This document shows, in pieces, positions 48,940 through 60,089 of a DNA stretch of 64,000 bases. A program made the position numbers and the translations under genes. Under the pieces are notes generated by a model that saw only the letters and a program-made list of their open reading frames with translations, was not told where the DNA came from and made no database searches. Location: positions 1 to 64,000 of the forward strand of contig JAXRKP010001303.1 in the NCBI GenBank assembly GCA_037039925.1, read 5' to 3'. Numbering within the stretch: the first letter of the stretch is position 1; every line of letters begins with the position of its first letter. The DNA is from Doris montereyensis. Lineage: Eukaryota; Mollusca; Gastropoda; Nudibranchia; Dorididae.

Positions 48940-49435
48940 ATAAAACAGCAGCATTGCTCCAAGATCTGCACTGGCTCTCAATTTTACATCGTGTGCAGTA
49001 CAAGGCAGCATCCAGTCTATAAATCTCTAAACAATGTGGTTCCAGCATATACCAGCAATCTGCATTCTCACTACAAGCCATGCCGACCACTAAGATTGAT
49101 GAAGAACACCCTTCAACATACCGCTGCTGTTCAAAAGCTGGTGAATGCAGCTTCCAACATTTCGGTCCCAATGACGTGAAATTATCACCATCTCTGGAAG
49201 TTTTCAAGACGCGCTTGAAGACATATTTATTCAGAAAAGCTTTTCATGTTTCTGGTTAGAGAGTATAATTTAACTATGTAATTTTAAGCCGATTTTGCAT
49301 TTTTCTGTGTGGTTGCGTGTGCTGTGAGTAAGTAATATTATACATTTTTTCTTTTTTGTAATGCTCCCAGAGTTCCAGTATATGAGATGTTGGCGCAATC
49401 TAAATGTGCATCATTATTATTATTATTATTATTAT
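48940..49435 (+). mobile_element. L2-clade LINE, 3' end fragment
   Basis: Encodes the C-terminal tail of an L2-type protein in broken frames: AALLQDLHWLSILHRVQYKA, then (after a frameshift) VYKSLNNVVPAYTSNLHSHY, and FKTRLKTYLFRKAF at about 49200-49245. The 3' end shows a decayed GCGCTATATAAATGTG-like end followed by (ATT)n at 49410-49435. Endonuclease and RT core are absent. Confidence 0.8.
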
Positions 49436-51857
49436 TCTTTCTTTCTTTATCAGTTCCCATTCTACCTTTCGGTGTATGGGTTCAGATACCGAGATGATCT
49501 TTCTCCAAGATGCCCTGTCCTGGCATTTCCTGTTTCCTTCCAAAAAAGTTAAATTTCTATGCTTCAATACCTCTATTACATCTTCTTCTCACTTTCTTCG
49601 AGGTCTGCCTTTTGGTCTTTTACCTTGGGCTTTAGCATTGTATACTGATTTAGCTATTCTATTGTCATTCATTCTGTTTACATGCCCAAACCATCTCAAT
49701 TGGTTTGTTTCTATCTTAGTTTTTATGCTATCTGCTTTGGTTTGATCTCTTATTATTGTATTTTTGATTTTGTCTCTTTTAGTTTTCCCTACTACTCTTC
49801 TTAGATATTTAATTTCAGCTGCCTGTACTCTACTGTATTCTATACTGTCTAAGGTCCAGGTTTCACTGTCATAGAGGAGTGTAGGACAATAAACTTTAAT
49901 TGTATACTGCCATTTTGGTTTTTGTTCAATTCTTGTGTGCCTACAAATGCTTTTCCTAGATGGTTATATATTGCACTTGCCTTTTTGATTCTCTGGCTGA
50001 TTTCTTCTCTTAGTTTTCCTTCTGAGTTAATCATTACTCCTAGGTAATTGTAGCTTTGAACTTGTTCTAAATTTTCCCTGCCAAATTTAAGATTTTGTGC
50101 TTTTAGCTTCTCTAGTTACTAGCATTGTTTTGGTTTTCTTTGCATTTACTCTCATTCCTCTTTTATTTAGTTCATTTTTCATAATGTTGATATTCGACTG
50201 AAGGTCACTTTCTGATTTTCCAAACAGAACTAAATCATCAGCAAATGAAAACATTGATACATTTACTGGTTTGAGCTTCCTCATACCTACATTCATTTTC
50301 TTCATTTTTGAGGATGCCTTTGCGACTGAATCCATAAATGTGATAAACAAAAGAGGACTAAGGATACAACCCTGCCTTACTCCTATATCTACATCAAATT
50401 CTGCAGATAAGTTTCCAGCTACTCTCACTGCACATGTTGGTTTATTGTAAAAACTTTTAATGGCTTCTATTAAATTTTGCTCTACATTGTGTTCTTTAGG
50501 AATGCCATAATTTGTTCCTCCTCACAGTGTCAAATGCCTTTTCAAAGTCAATAAAACACAGGTGCAAGGAATTTTTCTATTATTTGTCTAATTGTAAATA
50601 TGTGGTCTTGTACACCTTCCACTCTGATACTCTTCAATCTGATCCTCTACTCTTTTCCTTAGTTTCATTTCCAGTATCCTGGCATATACTTTTCCTGAAA
50701 CACTACATAGTGATTCCAGTCATCTGACACCTGTTTGGACTTCAATGTTTGTTGGTATATTGCATGCAGTAGTTTGTCTGCCTCTTTCACTTAGTTTTTA
50801 ATGATTTCTGGATAAACTTGATCTGCTCCTGGGGCTTTTACTAATTTCACTTTTCTTATAGCTGTTTGGATTTCTTCCATTTATATATCTACATCTTCAG
50901 CTGTCTCCTCTGGATTACTTGCTACTCTTACTAATTGATCTTTACTCCTTGTTTCATACGTTCTGGAGGGATTATGTAATTGATCAAAATGCTTTCTCCA
51001 TGTTTCCATGATGTGGCTGTCTTCTTTCATTATGTCTCTTTTGGCATTCTTAATTTGTCGTATTGGGCATGCATTGGTCTTTCTCATCCTCTTCATCCAT
51101 CCTCCCTCTCCCCTCCCCCTCCTGTACACCTTTTGATTTCCTTGATAGCTTTCTTGAATTCTGTGTCCAAACTCTTCCCATTGTTCCTGTTTGATTTTCC
51201 TAACTTCCTCTTTGGCGATAGTTCTTTTATTCACGTAATCTATCCTATCCTCTGGTCTCTTTGTTTGCAAGTATTTCTTCCAGGCATCCTTCTCTTCTTT
51301 GATCTTAGTTTTGACATTCTCATTCCACTATGCTGTTCTTTTCCTATCTCCTTTAATTGGTTTCCTACCATCAACCTCTTCAGTACAACTGAGGAGTGTT
51401 TCTTTATATATATGCCACTTTTCTTCTATTGTGCTATCATTCAGATCCATCTGTCTTTCACTGATAAATCTTTTTATCCTAGATTGGTACATCACTTTTA
51501 CTATTGGTTTATTTAGTTCCTCTATTTTGAGTTTAGTAGCTTTCTTCTCTTTCTTTTTCTGTTTTGTTTTCTTCAGTCCATAAGCTATTAATAATTTAAT
51601 TTCTTTTCCTTTACCTTACCTTACCTCTAATAGCCGTAGGGCTTATAAATTTCAGCTTTCTAGTAGCTTTTCATGCCTTTTATGTACTAGGAGACCTACT
51701 CCTGCTCTAGCTCTATCTTTGACATCTACTCCTGAGAAGATTAAATATTATTTGGTCCTACATTTTCTATTCCTTGTCCTTTTTTCTTTGTTTCTATAAC
51801 AGCCAAAATGTCTACTTTGAATTTTTCCATTTCTTCAACTAATTCTAATTCTTTTCC

Positions 51858-51859
<2 letters not shown>
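49436..51859 (-). mobile_element. RTE-like LINE copy D, interrupted and deleted
   Basis: A minus-strand copy of the same family. RT frame at 50087-50428 with GVRQGCILSPLLFITFMDS and FADDLVLFGKSE; endonuclease remnant near 51590-51850. An internal deletion joins the sequence after about 51580 to the start of the endonuclease. The sequence near 51090-51130 is replaced by a CT-rich run. Unlike copies A, C and E it keeps an intact reading frame at the INSEGKLREE segment (about 50000-50035). The 5' side stops at an ATT microsatellite; a matching 5' end lies beyond at 52905-53145. Confidence 0.88.
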
Positions 51860-51897
<38 letters not shown>

Positions 51898-51971
51898 TAT
51901 TCTTATCCTTATTTTTATTATCATTATCATATTATTATTATTATTATTATTATTATAATTATTATTATTAC
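51860..51971. repeat. (ATT)n microsatellite
   Basis: Two ATT blocks separated by a TC/AT-rich stretch, interrupting RTE-like copy D. Confidence 0.93.
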
Positions 51972-52436
51972 ATACACACACAAACAGAAAAGGAAAGAAA
52001 GGAGAAATGAATTTTGGAAATCCATGGTATAATTATTTATATAATTTGTGTTTATGGAGAAGTACCAAACTTTAGACTTTTCACCCTTCTCACCTTTTAT
52101 TACTTACTTATTTTCATATTTTTATTTCATTCTAGATCTGAACCTTCCCCAAAAGCTCTTTTTTCACACACCCCTCTGCTACGTTTCTTAACATCACTGT
52201 CTTTTTTTTTCTTTCTTTCTCTTTTATGTTTTTCTTCTGACATCACATTGTGTGATGCCGGATGTATTACTTAGATCTGGATTCTAAATATTTCTCGTTT
52301 GTTGTCTTAAGGGTTATACCCAAACGTCACGTGTTTGTTCCGTCTTTATTAGTGGAGTTTTCACTTATTGTCATATTTCGCCTTTGACTTCACTCCACTG
52401 TGGCTCCTTCGTATTATTCACAAACTTTAGACTGCA
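51972..52436. other. AT-rich insert inside RTE-like copy D
   Basis: Sequence unlike the RTE consensus lying between the two halves of copy D. No feature recognised. Confidence 0.4.
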
Positions 52437-52897
52437 GTTTATTGTCCTAATCTCCTCTATGGCAGCGAAACCTGGACCATAGACAGTAAAGAATACAGTA
52501 GAGTACAGGCGGATGAAATTAAATATCTAAGAAGAGTAGTAGAGAAAACTAAACGAGATAAAATCAGAAACACAACAATAAGAGATTAAACCAAAGCAGA
52601 TGGCATAAAAACTAAGATAGAAATAAATAAATTGAGATGGTTTGGGCATGTAAACAGAATGAATGACAATAGAATAGCTAAATCAGTATACAGTGCTAAA
52701 GCCCAAGGTAAAAGACCAAAAGGCAGGCCTCGAAGAAAGTGAGAAGATATAAAAAAGAGGCATTGAAGCATAGAAATTTAACTTTTTTGGAAGGAAACAG
52801 AAAATGCCAGGACAGGGCATCCTGGAGAAAGATCATCTCGGATATCTGAACCCATACACTAAAAGATAGAATGGGAACTGATAAAGACAGAAAGAAA
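52437..52897 (+). mobile_element. RTE-like LINE 3' fragment in opposite orientation
   Basis: About 460 bp equal to the last part of the family, in plus orientation: starts CAGTTTATTGTCCTAATCTC, continues through the GSETWTL segment, and ends GATAAAGACAGAAAGAAAG. It forms an inverted repeat of about 450 bp with the 3' part of copy D (49436-49900). Confidence 0.9.
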
Positions 52898-52904
52898 GTT
52901 ATTT

Positions 52905-53145
52905 CCCTTAGCCTTTAGTCATTTAAGACTAGCCTGCAAAGCAGCAGGTTGTTATTTTCTGTCAGGGTTAACTCCCTGAGTCTTTGGTCGGTCAAGACCA
53001 GCCTGCAAGGCAGCAGGTTGTTTTCTGTCAGGGTTAACTCCCTTAGCCTTTGTCGGCCACGACTCCACCTGCAAGGCAGCAGGAGACTCGTGGAGGGTGG
53101 GATCATCTACTCCCCAGACAGGTGCTTACCTGTCCACTGCCCGGC
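52905..53145 (-). mobile_element. RTE-like LINE 5' non-coding end
   Basis: Three tandem units of the 5' region (each containing GTTAACTCCCT and GCAAGGCAGCAG), then the terminal CTGTCCACTGCCCGG, in the orientation of copy D. Probably its detached 5' end. Confidence 0.85.
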
Positions 53146-53179
53146 ATAACCATATCTAAGCAGGTATGAAATAGATTAC

Positions 53180-53352
53180 CCAGAAATCTCTCTCTCTTGC
53201 ACCACGCTCTCCTCCAGCCACTCCTTTGAGACAACATAACGAGTAGAACTGATTGCAATAAAGAACTTGATGGTTCGTGCCAGATTGGGACAAACCAGAT
53301 GTGTACAATGACGTGGATTGCTCACAACAACTCCTCCAAGTTGTTTAACAAT
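53180..53352 (-). CDS. PAXIP1: PAXIP1 (PTIP) exon, BRCT5 core
   Basis: 173 bp with acceptor TTCTTTTGCTCATTCAG and donor GG|GTAATC. Encodes IVKQLGGVVVSNPRHCTHLV and then CPNLARTIKFFIAISSTRYV followed by VSKEWLEES, i.e. the BRCT GG, the CTHL motif, the RT-x-KF-x-x-AIS segment typical of PTIP BRCT5 and the conserved Trp of EWLEE. BRCT5 is the phosphopeptide-binding half of the C-terminal pair. As read, neither junction keeps frame: both need a one-base change in a G run (see findings). Identity is clear; exact boundaries are less so. Confidence 0.87.
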
Positions 53353-54141
53353 CTGAATGAGCAAAAGAAAGAGAAAAGAACAGGAAAAAAAGGAATAAAT
53401 CATTCTTTGCATGTCTCAAAAATAAATAGCTATATAACTATTTACAACATTTACATTTTAACCTCTCGGTCATAGAATACACAAAATGTGTTAAATACTT
53501 ACACATTATGAAAATTAACATTTTGAATTCTTAATATGTGTACAGCACTCTGATTCAAGTACATAAAATCTTTTGTGTCTACAAATTAGCAGTTCATGCA
53601 CATAAAAAAAGAAAGAAAAGATGAAATATGAAGAAAAAAATGGTAGTGTGATGTACTGATTAGTCCTAAAAATGCCATACAAATTGTTAAAAACTCTCAA
53701 GAAGAAAAAAATTCTTTTAATATTTTTAACAATGAAATACTAGCAAGATATGTATGTACGAGGGCATTTAAATCCTACTAAATAAAAGGCACAACAAAAA
53801 AATCTATGGTCATGATCAAATGAGGTTTTTTTAAATACAGATGGAAAGGAACAAATAGCTTTATGGAGTGAAAAATGAATTACCGATGTGAGCCTCAAGA
53901 CAACCGACTTTGGATACAATGTAAACATAATTTTGGGTATGCAGCTGTCCACTTCAGGGGCAGGCGTGGAGCAATCAACCCTACGACAGAAACAAGAATT
54001 AATTTCATAATATTTATTCTATACCACTCGTCAATGAAATACATTGAAGAGAAAGAGTGATAAATGATAATCTGTGAAAACTCAACCAAAGAAAACACAC
54101 ACACAAACAGATCTTCTGTCTTCTTAGATGAAGTCACTCAC
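53353..54141 (-). other. PAXIP1 intron (789 bp)
   Basis: No repeat or open frame of note. An 80-codon minus frame at 53895-54137 has no recognisable domain. Confidence 0.6.
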
Positions 54142-54173
54142 TGTCGTTTATAACGTTTCACTTCACTTGGCTT
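54142..54173 (-). CDS. PAXIP1: Candidate small PAXIP1 exon, start of BRCT5
   Basis: 32 bp between acceptor CATTGTCGTTTTCAAAG and donor CGACA|GTGAGTGAC. It reads KPSEVKRYKR, with the Pro, Val and Tyr spacing found just after the FTGF motif at the start of PTIP BRCT5, and only this frame is open. Direct splicing to 53352 shifts frame by one; one additional G would give the consensus donor CAG|GTGAGT and restore it. Confidence 0.5.
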
Positions 54174-54444
54174 CTTTGAAAACGACAATGAGATATATGT
54201 CAAAGGAAATAATACTATTAAGACGTTTATTATTATAATCTTTGGACTAAGATGGCCTGTGTTTTGTGTGAAAACGACTGACTATCAAACAACTACTTGT
54301 AACATTAGAGTGATAATTCTTCATTTTTAAAAATCAAATTTATTTAAAGATTCATGATAATAATAATACTAATAAAACTACTACTACTACTACACAGCAT
54401 CTCAGTTTCTCTTAAAATCGGATCTCTTAGTTTGACTCCCTTAC

Positions 54445-54525
54445 GAATGGAAAAGCCATTAACCGTGGGTCGAAAGGTCGAACTGTGCAGTAACGGGGAA
54501 TCCCTGTACATTCCAGGAGCGCCAT
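54445..54525 (-). CDS. Candidate upstream exon or start of a short PTIP
   Basis: A minus-strand ATG in good context (AAGATGGCG, 54525-54523) opens 27 codons ending RLMAFPF at a GTAAGG donor (54444), phase 0, which matches the phase-0 entry of the 54173 exon. The joined end (..MAFPF + KPSEV..) has the rough shape of a BRCT start, but the FTG motif is not preserved. Weak candidate; it might instead be unrelated. Confidence 0.22.
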
Positions 54526-55080
54526 CTTTCACGCAATTTGAAAAGATATGATACTCAAGTTACAGCGCATCACTCAATGTACACTAGGAGAGAACCTACC
54601 ACATAAAACTTCCTACTTTGTCCTCTGTGTTCGACTTTTCGCTTTTTCTCTATGTCTGATCGTCTGTGAGAAAATGATGTTTGAAAAAATGCATATGTGC
54701 AAGTTTGTTCAACAATACGTTTCAATTTTGTAAATTTTATTGTACAAAATTTAAGTGGTGAATTCAACTTGTTTAAACTGATTTTGTGACTTTAAAAGTT
54801 ATAGTTGGCATTCCATAAAATGTTTTGTTGTTTAACTAATTTTTGTGGACATCACTAGAAAATCAGTTTTATCGTTGATTAGATCAACATTTTTTCATCA
54901 GTTTTATAAGATAATTCTGAATTATATCATAAATAACGTTTCTTATCATTGGGAATCATTCTCTACGAAGTTCCACACAACTTGGGTCAATAAACTTTGC
55001 TGTGAACATGGTGAAAGAAGTATCAAATCCAGCAAATTTAACCAACGTAAGTTCAAAAAGGAAGGAAAGAGGGAGGGAGG
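54526..55080. other. Spacer, nothing recognised
   Basis: AT-rich sequence with no supported feature. Confidence 0.4.
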
Positions 55081-55105
55081 GAGGGAGGGAGGGGGTAGAG
55101 GAGAT

Positions 55106-55192
<87 letters not shown>

Positions 55193-55433
55193 CAGAGGAA
55201 CAGAGAGACAGAGAGAGAGACAGACAGACAGAGAGAGAGGAGGGAGAGGGAGGGGAGAGAGATAGGGAGCGGGGAGAGAAAGAGAGAGTGGAGAGGGAGA
55301 GGAGGGAGAGAGGGAAAGAGAGAGGAAGAGGGATAGATAGAGAGGGAGGGAGAAAGATAGAGAGGGAGGGAGAAAGAGAGAGATAGAGAGAGAGAGAGAG
55401 AGGGAGGGAGGGAGGGAAGGAGAGAGAGACCTC

Positions 55434-55472
<39 letters not shown>

Positions 55473-55675
55473 GAGGGAGAGGGAGAGGGAGAGAGAGAGA
55501 GAGGAAAGGGAGAGAGAGGGAGAAAGAGAGGGGGGGAGAGGAAGAGGGAGGGAGAGAGGGAGGGAGAGAGAAAAAGAGAGGAGGGAGGGAGGAGGGAGAG
55601 AGAGGGAGAGAGAGAGAGGGACAGAGAAAGAGAGCGAGATAGAGAGAGGGAGAGAGATAGGGAGAGAGAGAGAGA
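55081..55675. repeat. (GA)n/(GGGA)n purine tract, about 600 bp
   Basis: GA dinucleotides with GACA and GGGA variants. Open frames of Arg/Glu are artefacts. Confidence 0.95.
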
Positions 55676-55697
55676 CTGCGTGTCGGTTGTTTCAGGT

Positions 55698-55825
55698 CGC
55701 GTGAAATTACTAATATTAGCAGGGTTACAATATTATACGTGAAATTACTAATACTAGCAGGTCTACAATAATATTATATGTGAAATTACTATTACTAGCA
55801 GGCCTACAATAATATTATATAGTAT
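55698..55825. repeat. Tandem repeat, three units of about 45 bp
   Basis: Three copies containing GTGAAATTACTAATACTAGC followed by TACAATAATATTATA, starting near 55698, 55738 and 55780. Confidence 0.88.
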
Positions 55826-55984
55826 TTCTTTTGTTACCCACATACTCTTGGTGGCCTACGGTCTTGGGGCCTGCGGTCAGAAAGTGAAGCTTCTTTGATC
55901 AGAACATATCTAATCATATTTGATATTATATTAAGTCTTGAACACGTCATATATATGAAAGCCTATATTATTATTCTTTGACTT

Positions 55985-56261
55985 GTATTGTAGCATTTTG
56001 TATTCGGTCATAATGCACATCCCTTGTAATATAGTATTTGTATTCGGTCATAATGCACATCCTTGTAATATAATATTTTGTATTTGGTCATAATGCACAT
56101 GCCTTGTAATATAGTATTTTGTATTTGGTCATGATGCACATGCCTTGTAATATAGTATTTTGTATTTGGTCATAATGCACACGCATTGTTATGTAGCATT
56201 TTGTATTCAAGTTATAATGCACATGCCTTGTAATATAGCATTTTGTATTCGGTCATAATGC
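55985..56261. repeat. 42-45-bp minisatellite, left part
   Basis: About six units of GGTCATAATGCACATGCCTT / GTAATATAGTATTTTGTATT. The array resumes at 59633, so the RTE-like LINE between was inserted into it. Confidence 0.92.
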
Positions 56262-59200
56262 ACTTTCTTTCTTTCTTTATCAACTCCCATTCTACCTTCC
56301 GTTGTATGGGTTTTAGATGCCCGAAACGATCTTTCTCCAGGCTGCCCTGTCCTGACAGTTTCTGTTTCATTCCGGAAAATTAAATTTCTTTGCGTTAATG
56401 CATCTTATATCTTTTTCCACTTTCTCCGAGGTCTGCCTTTTGGTCTTTTACCTTGAGTTTAACACTATATACTGATTTAGCTATTCTATTGTTATTCATT
56501 CTATTAACATGCCCAAACCATCTCAGTTGATTCATTTCTATCTTAGTTTTTATGCTATCTGCTTTGGTTTGATCTTTTATTGTTGTGTTTCTGATTTTGT
56601 CTCTTTTAGTTTTCCCCACTACTCTTCTTAGATATTTGATTTCGGCTGCTTGCGCTCTACTGTATTCCCTACTGTCTTAAGTCCAGGTTTCACTGCCATA
56701 GAGGAGAGTAGGACAATAAACTATGTTGTATACTGCCATTTTGGTTTTTGTTGACAATTCTTGTTTACCTACAAATGCCTTTCCTAGGTGGTTATATATT
56801 GCACTTTTCTTTTGGATTCTCTGGCTGATTTCTTCTCTTAGTTTTCCCTCTAGTTAATCATTACTCCTCTCTGGCTGATTTCCTCTCTTAGTTTTCCCTC
56901 TAGTTAATCATTACTCCTAAGTAATTTTAGCTTTGAACTTGTTCTAAATTCTCCTTGCCTAATTTAAGATTTTGTGTTTTAGCTTCTCTAGTTACTAGCA
57001 TTGTTTTGGTTTTCTTTGCATTTACTCTCATTCCTCTTTTATTTAATTCATTATTCATTACGTTGATATTTGACTGGAGGTCCCTTTCTGATTTTCCAAA
57101 CAGAACTAAATCATCAGCAAATGAAAGCATTGATACATTTACTGGTTTGAGCTTCCACATACCTACATTCATTTTCTTTATGTTTGAGGATGTCTTTACG
57201 ACTGAATCCATAAATGTGATAAACAAAAGAGGACTAAGGTTACAACCCTGTCTTACCCCTATATCTACATCAAATTCTTCAGATACATTTCCACCTCCTC
57301 TCGCTGCACATGTTGGTTTATTGTAAAAACTTTTAATGGCTTCTTTTAAATTTTGCTCTACGTTATGTTCTTTTAAGGAATGCCATAGTTCGTCCATCCT
57401 CAGTGTCAAATGCCTTTTCTAAGTCAATAAAACACAGGTGCAAGTCAATGTTTCTCTCAAGGAATTTTTCTATTATTTGTCTAATTGTAAATATGTGATC
57501 TTGTATACTTCTTCCTGGTCTAAATCCACTCTGATGCTCTTCAATCTGATCCTCTACTCTTTTCCTTAGTCTCATTTCCAGAATCCTGGCATACACTTTT
57601 CCTGGTACGCTAAGTAGTGATACCCCTCTAGTCTATAGTTTGAACATTCCATGGTTGATCCTTTCTTGTGTATTGGTACTACAGTTCCCTTTTTCCAGTC
57701 GTCTGGCACCTGTTTGGACTTTCATGCTTGTTGACATATTGCATGTAGTAGTTTGTCTGCCTCTCTCCCTTGGTTTTTAATCAATTCTGGATAAACTTGA
57801 TCTGCTCCTGGGTCTTTTCCTAATTTCACTTTTCTTATAGCTGTTTAAGTTCTTCCATTGAGATATCTACTTCTTCAGTTGTCTCATCTCCTTTATTTGT
57901 TACTCTTAATAATTGATCTGTACTCCTTGTTTCATATTTTCTGGAGGGATTATGTAATTGTTGAAAATACTTTCTCCACGTTTCCATGATTTGGCTGTCT
58001 CCTTTCATTATTTCTCCTTTGGCGTTCTGAATTTGTCGTATTGGGCATGTTTTGGTCTTTCTCATGCTCTTCATTGCTCCCCCAGAACAGCTTTTGATTT
58101 TCTTGATAGCTTTCTTGAAATCTTTGTCCAAACTCTTCCCACTGTTCCTGTTTTGATTTCCTTACTTCGTCTCTTTGGCGATAGTTCTTTTACTCACGTA
58201 ATCTATCATATCTCTGGTCTCTTTGTTTGCAAGTATTTCTTCCAGGCATCTTTCTTTTCTTTGATCTTAGTCTTGACATTCTCATTCCACCATGCTGTCC
58301 TTTTCCCATCTCCTTTAATTTGTTTCCTACCACAGACCTCTTCAGTATAACTGAGGAGTGTTTCTTTATATATTTGCCACTTTTCTTCTATTGTGCTTTC
58401 CTTCAGATCCATCTGCCTTTCACTGATAGATCTTTTTATCCTGGATTGGTACATCTGTTTTACTATTGGTTTATTTAGTTCTTCTATTTTGAGTTTATTA
58501 TCTTTCTTCTCTTTCCTTTTCTGTTTGTTTTTTTTCAGTTAATAATCTCATTTTGGCTATCACTAGGTGATGATCACTAAGTATTTTAGCTCTTCTGCTT
58601 ACTCTAGCATCCATTGTACTGTAAAAAAGGGAGCTGCTGACTATTATGTAGTCTATGATTGACTTTTCACATCTGTCTTCATTTACTCTTGTATATTTGT
58701 GAATATCTTTATGAGGAAAAAATGTGTTAGCTATTTCATGTTATTCTTTAGGTAAAAATCTATTAGTCTCTCTCCATTTGGAGAAGTTGTTGTCTCTCCT
58801 TCTTTACCTATTACTCCTCCTGAAGTTTCTACATTGTTACCTACTCTAGCGTTTAAATCTCCTAAAACTATTAATTCTTGTTTGGGTTTGAGATTCTCTG
58901 TAGCTATTGTAAATCATTTTCGAAGATATCTTTTTCTTCTTTGTGGGGCATCTTCGTTTGGTCCATAAGCCATTAATAATTTAATTTCTTTTCTTTTTGG
59001 TCTAATATTTACCTCTAATAGCCGTGAGCTTACAAATTTCCAACTTTCTAGTAGTATTTCTGGCCTTTTATGCATTAGGCCTACTCCTGCTTTAGCTTTA
59101 TCTTTGACATCTACTGCTGAGAAGATTAAAGTATGACTTGGTCCTACATTTTCTATTCCTTGTCCTTTTCTCTTTGTTTCTGTAATAGCCAAAATGTCTA

Positions 59201-59632
59201 CTTTGAATTTTTCCATTTCTTCAGCTAATTCTAACTCCTTTCCATTAATTGCCCTAACATTCCATGTTCCAAAAATCACAGTCAGTGTTCTTTTCCAGAG
59301 TCGTCTTCGACAGCTCAAGCCGGGTATATCATAAATATTACTTTGAATCAGGTTGTTTTGGATAAGTAGGGGGATTAGCCCACTGTACCCTAGGTAGATG
59401 GTGGGGCTGCCACCTTGAGGCCCCTACCGGGCATTGTTATTTTCTGTCAGGGTTAACTCCCTTAGCCTTTAGTCATTCAAGACCAGCCTGCAAGGCAGCA
59501 GGTTGTTATTTTATGTCAGGGTTAACTCCCTTAGCCTTTGGTCAGCCAAGACCTGCATGCAAGGCAGCAGGAGACTCGTGGAGGGCGGGATCATCTACTC
59601 CACGTACAGGTGCTTACCTGTCCACTGCCCGG
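56262..59632 (-). mobile_element. RTE-like LINE copy E, full length with TSD
   Basis: 3371 bp, minus strand, flanked by GTCATAATGC (56252-56261) and GTCATAACGC (59633-59642), one mismatch. From the 5' end: a non-coding region 59319-59632 with two tandem units; the endonuclease starting MSCRRRLWKRTLTVIFGTWN (59318-58914) with ITETKRKGQG and YGPNED; linker frames; RT with GFRPGRSIQDHIF and CFIDLEKAFDT (57363-57596), then SPLLFITFMDS and FADDLVLFGKSE (57409-56927); the C-terminal RWFGHVNRMN region (56395-56619); and an (AAAG)n 3' tail. About 3.3 kb with one endonuclease-RT frame and a short tandem tail fits the RTE clade (inference). Frames are broken, so it is inactive as read. Confidence 0.93.
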
Positions 59633-59815
59633 GTCATAACGCTCATGCCTTGTTATAGTGTTTTGTATTCGGTCATAATGCACATGCCTTGTAATATAGC
59701 ATTTTGTATTCTGTCATAATATACATGCCTCGCAATATAGTATTTTGTATTCGGTTTTAATGCACATGCCTTGTAATATAGCATTTTGTATTTGGTCATA
59801 ATGCACATGCTTCAT
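59633..59815. repeat. 42-45-bp minisatellite, right part
   Basis: About four more units of the repeat seen at 55985-56261. Confidence 0.92.
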
Positions 59816-60089
59816 CTCTGTAATTATCGCTATAAATACGTGTATCCATTGATTCGATGGCGGAATTATAAATGACATGAGCATTCCGTTCCTGACAGAT
59901 TAACGGGCGAAAGAAAAGTAGCATTCTGTAAAGATAAGGCCTCTTTATTACATAGCAGAGATTGAGTGCAGATGTTAAACAAAGAACTGCTTTGGAACTT
60001 TGGAGCTTCTGAAGATGTGAAAATTATCTAATTTGACGGCTTAGATTTTCTGGAATTAATCTTTTTAATGGCAGGATTTTTTTGTTATT
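59816..60089. other. Spacer, nothing recognised
   Basis: No feature supported. Confidence 0.4.

Larger units (their letters stand above)
48169..53179 (-). other. PAXIP1 intron (5.0 kb) filled with LINE debris
   Basis: Houses an L2-like fragment (48940-49435), RTE-like copy D (49436-51859), an ATT microsatellite, an inverted RTE-like 3' fragment (52437-52897) and an RTE-like 5' end (52905-53145). No additional PAXIP1 exon was seen, although a small one cannot be excluded. Confidence 0.75.

Noticed and set aside
53875..54060. 61-codon plus-strand frame
   Set aside because: No domain, lies antisense within a PAXIP1 intron, no splice context.
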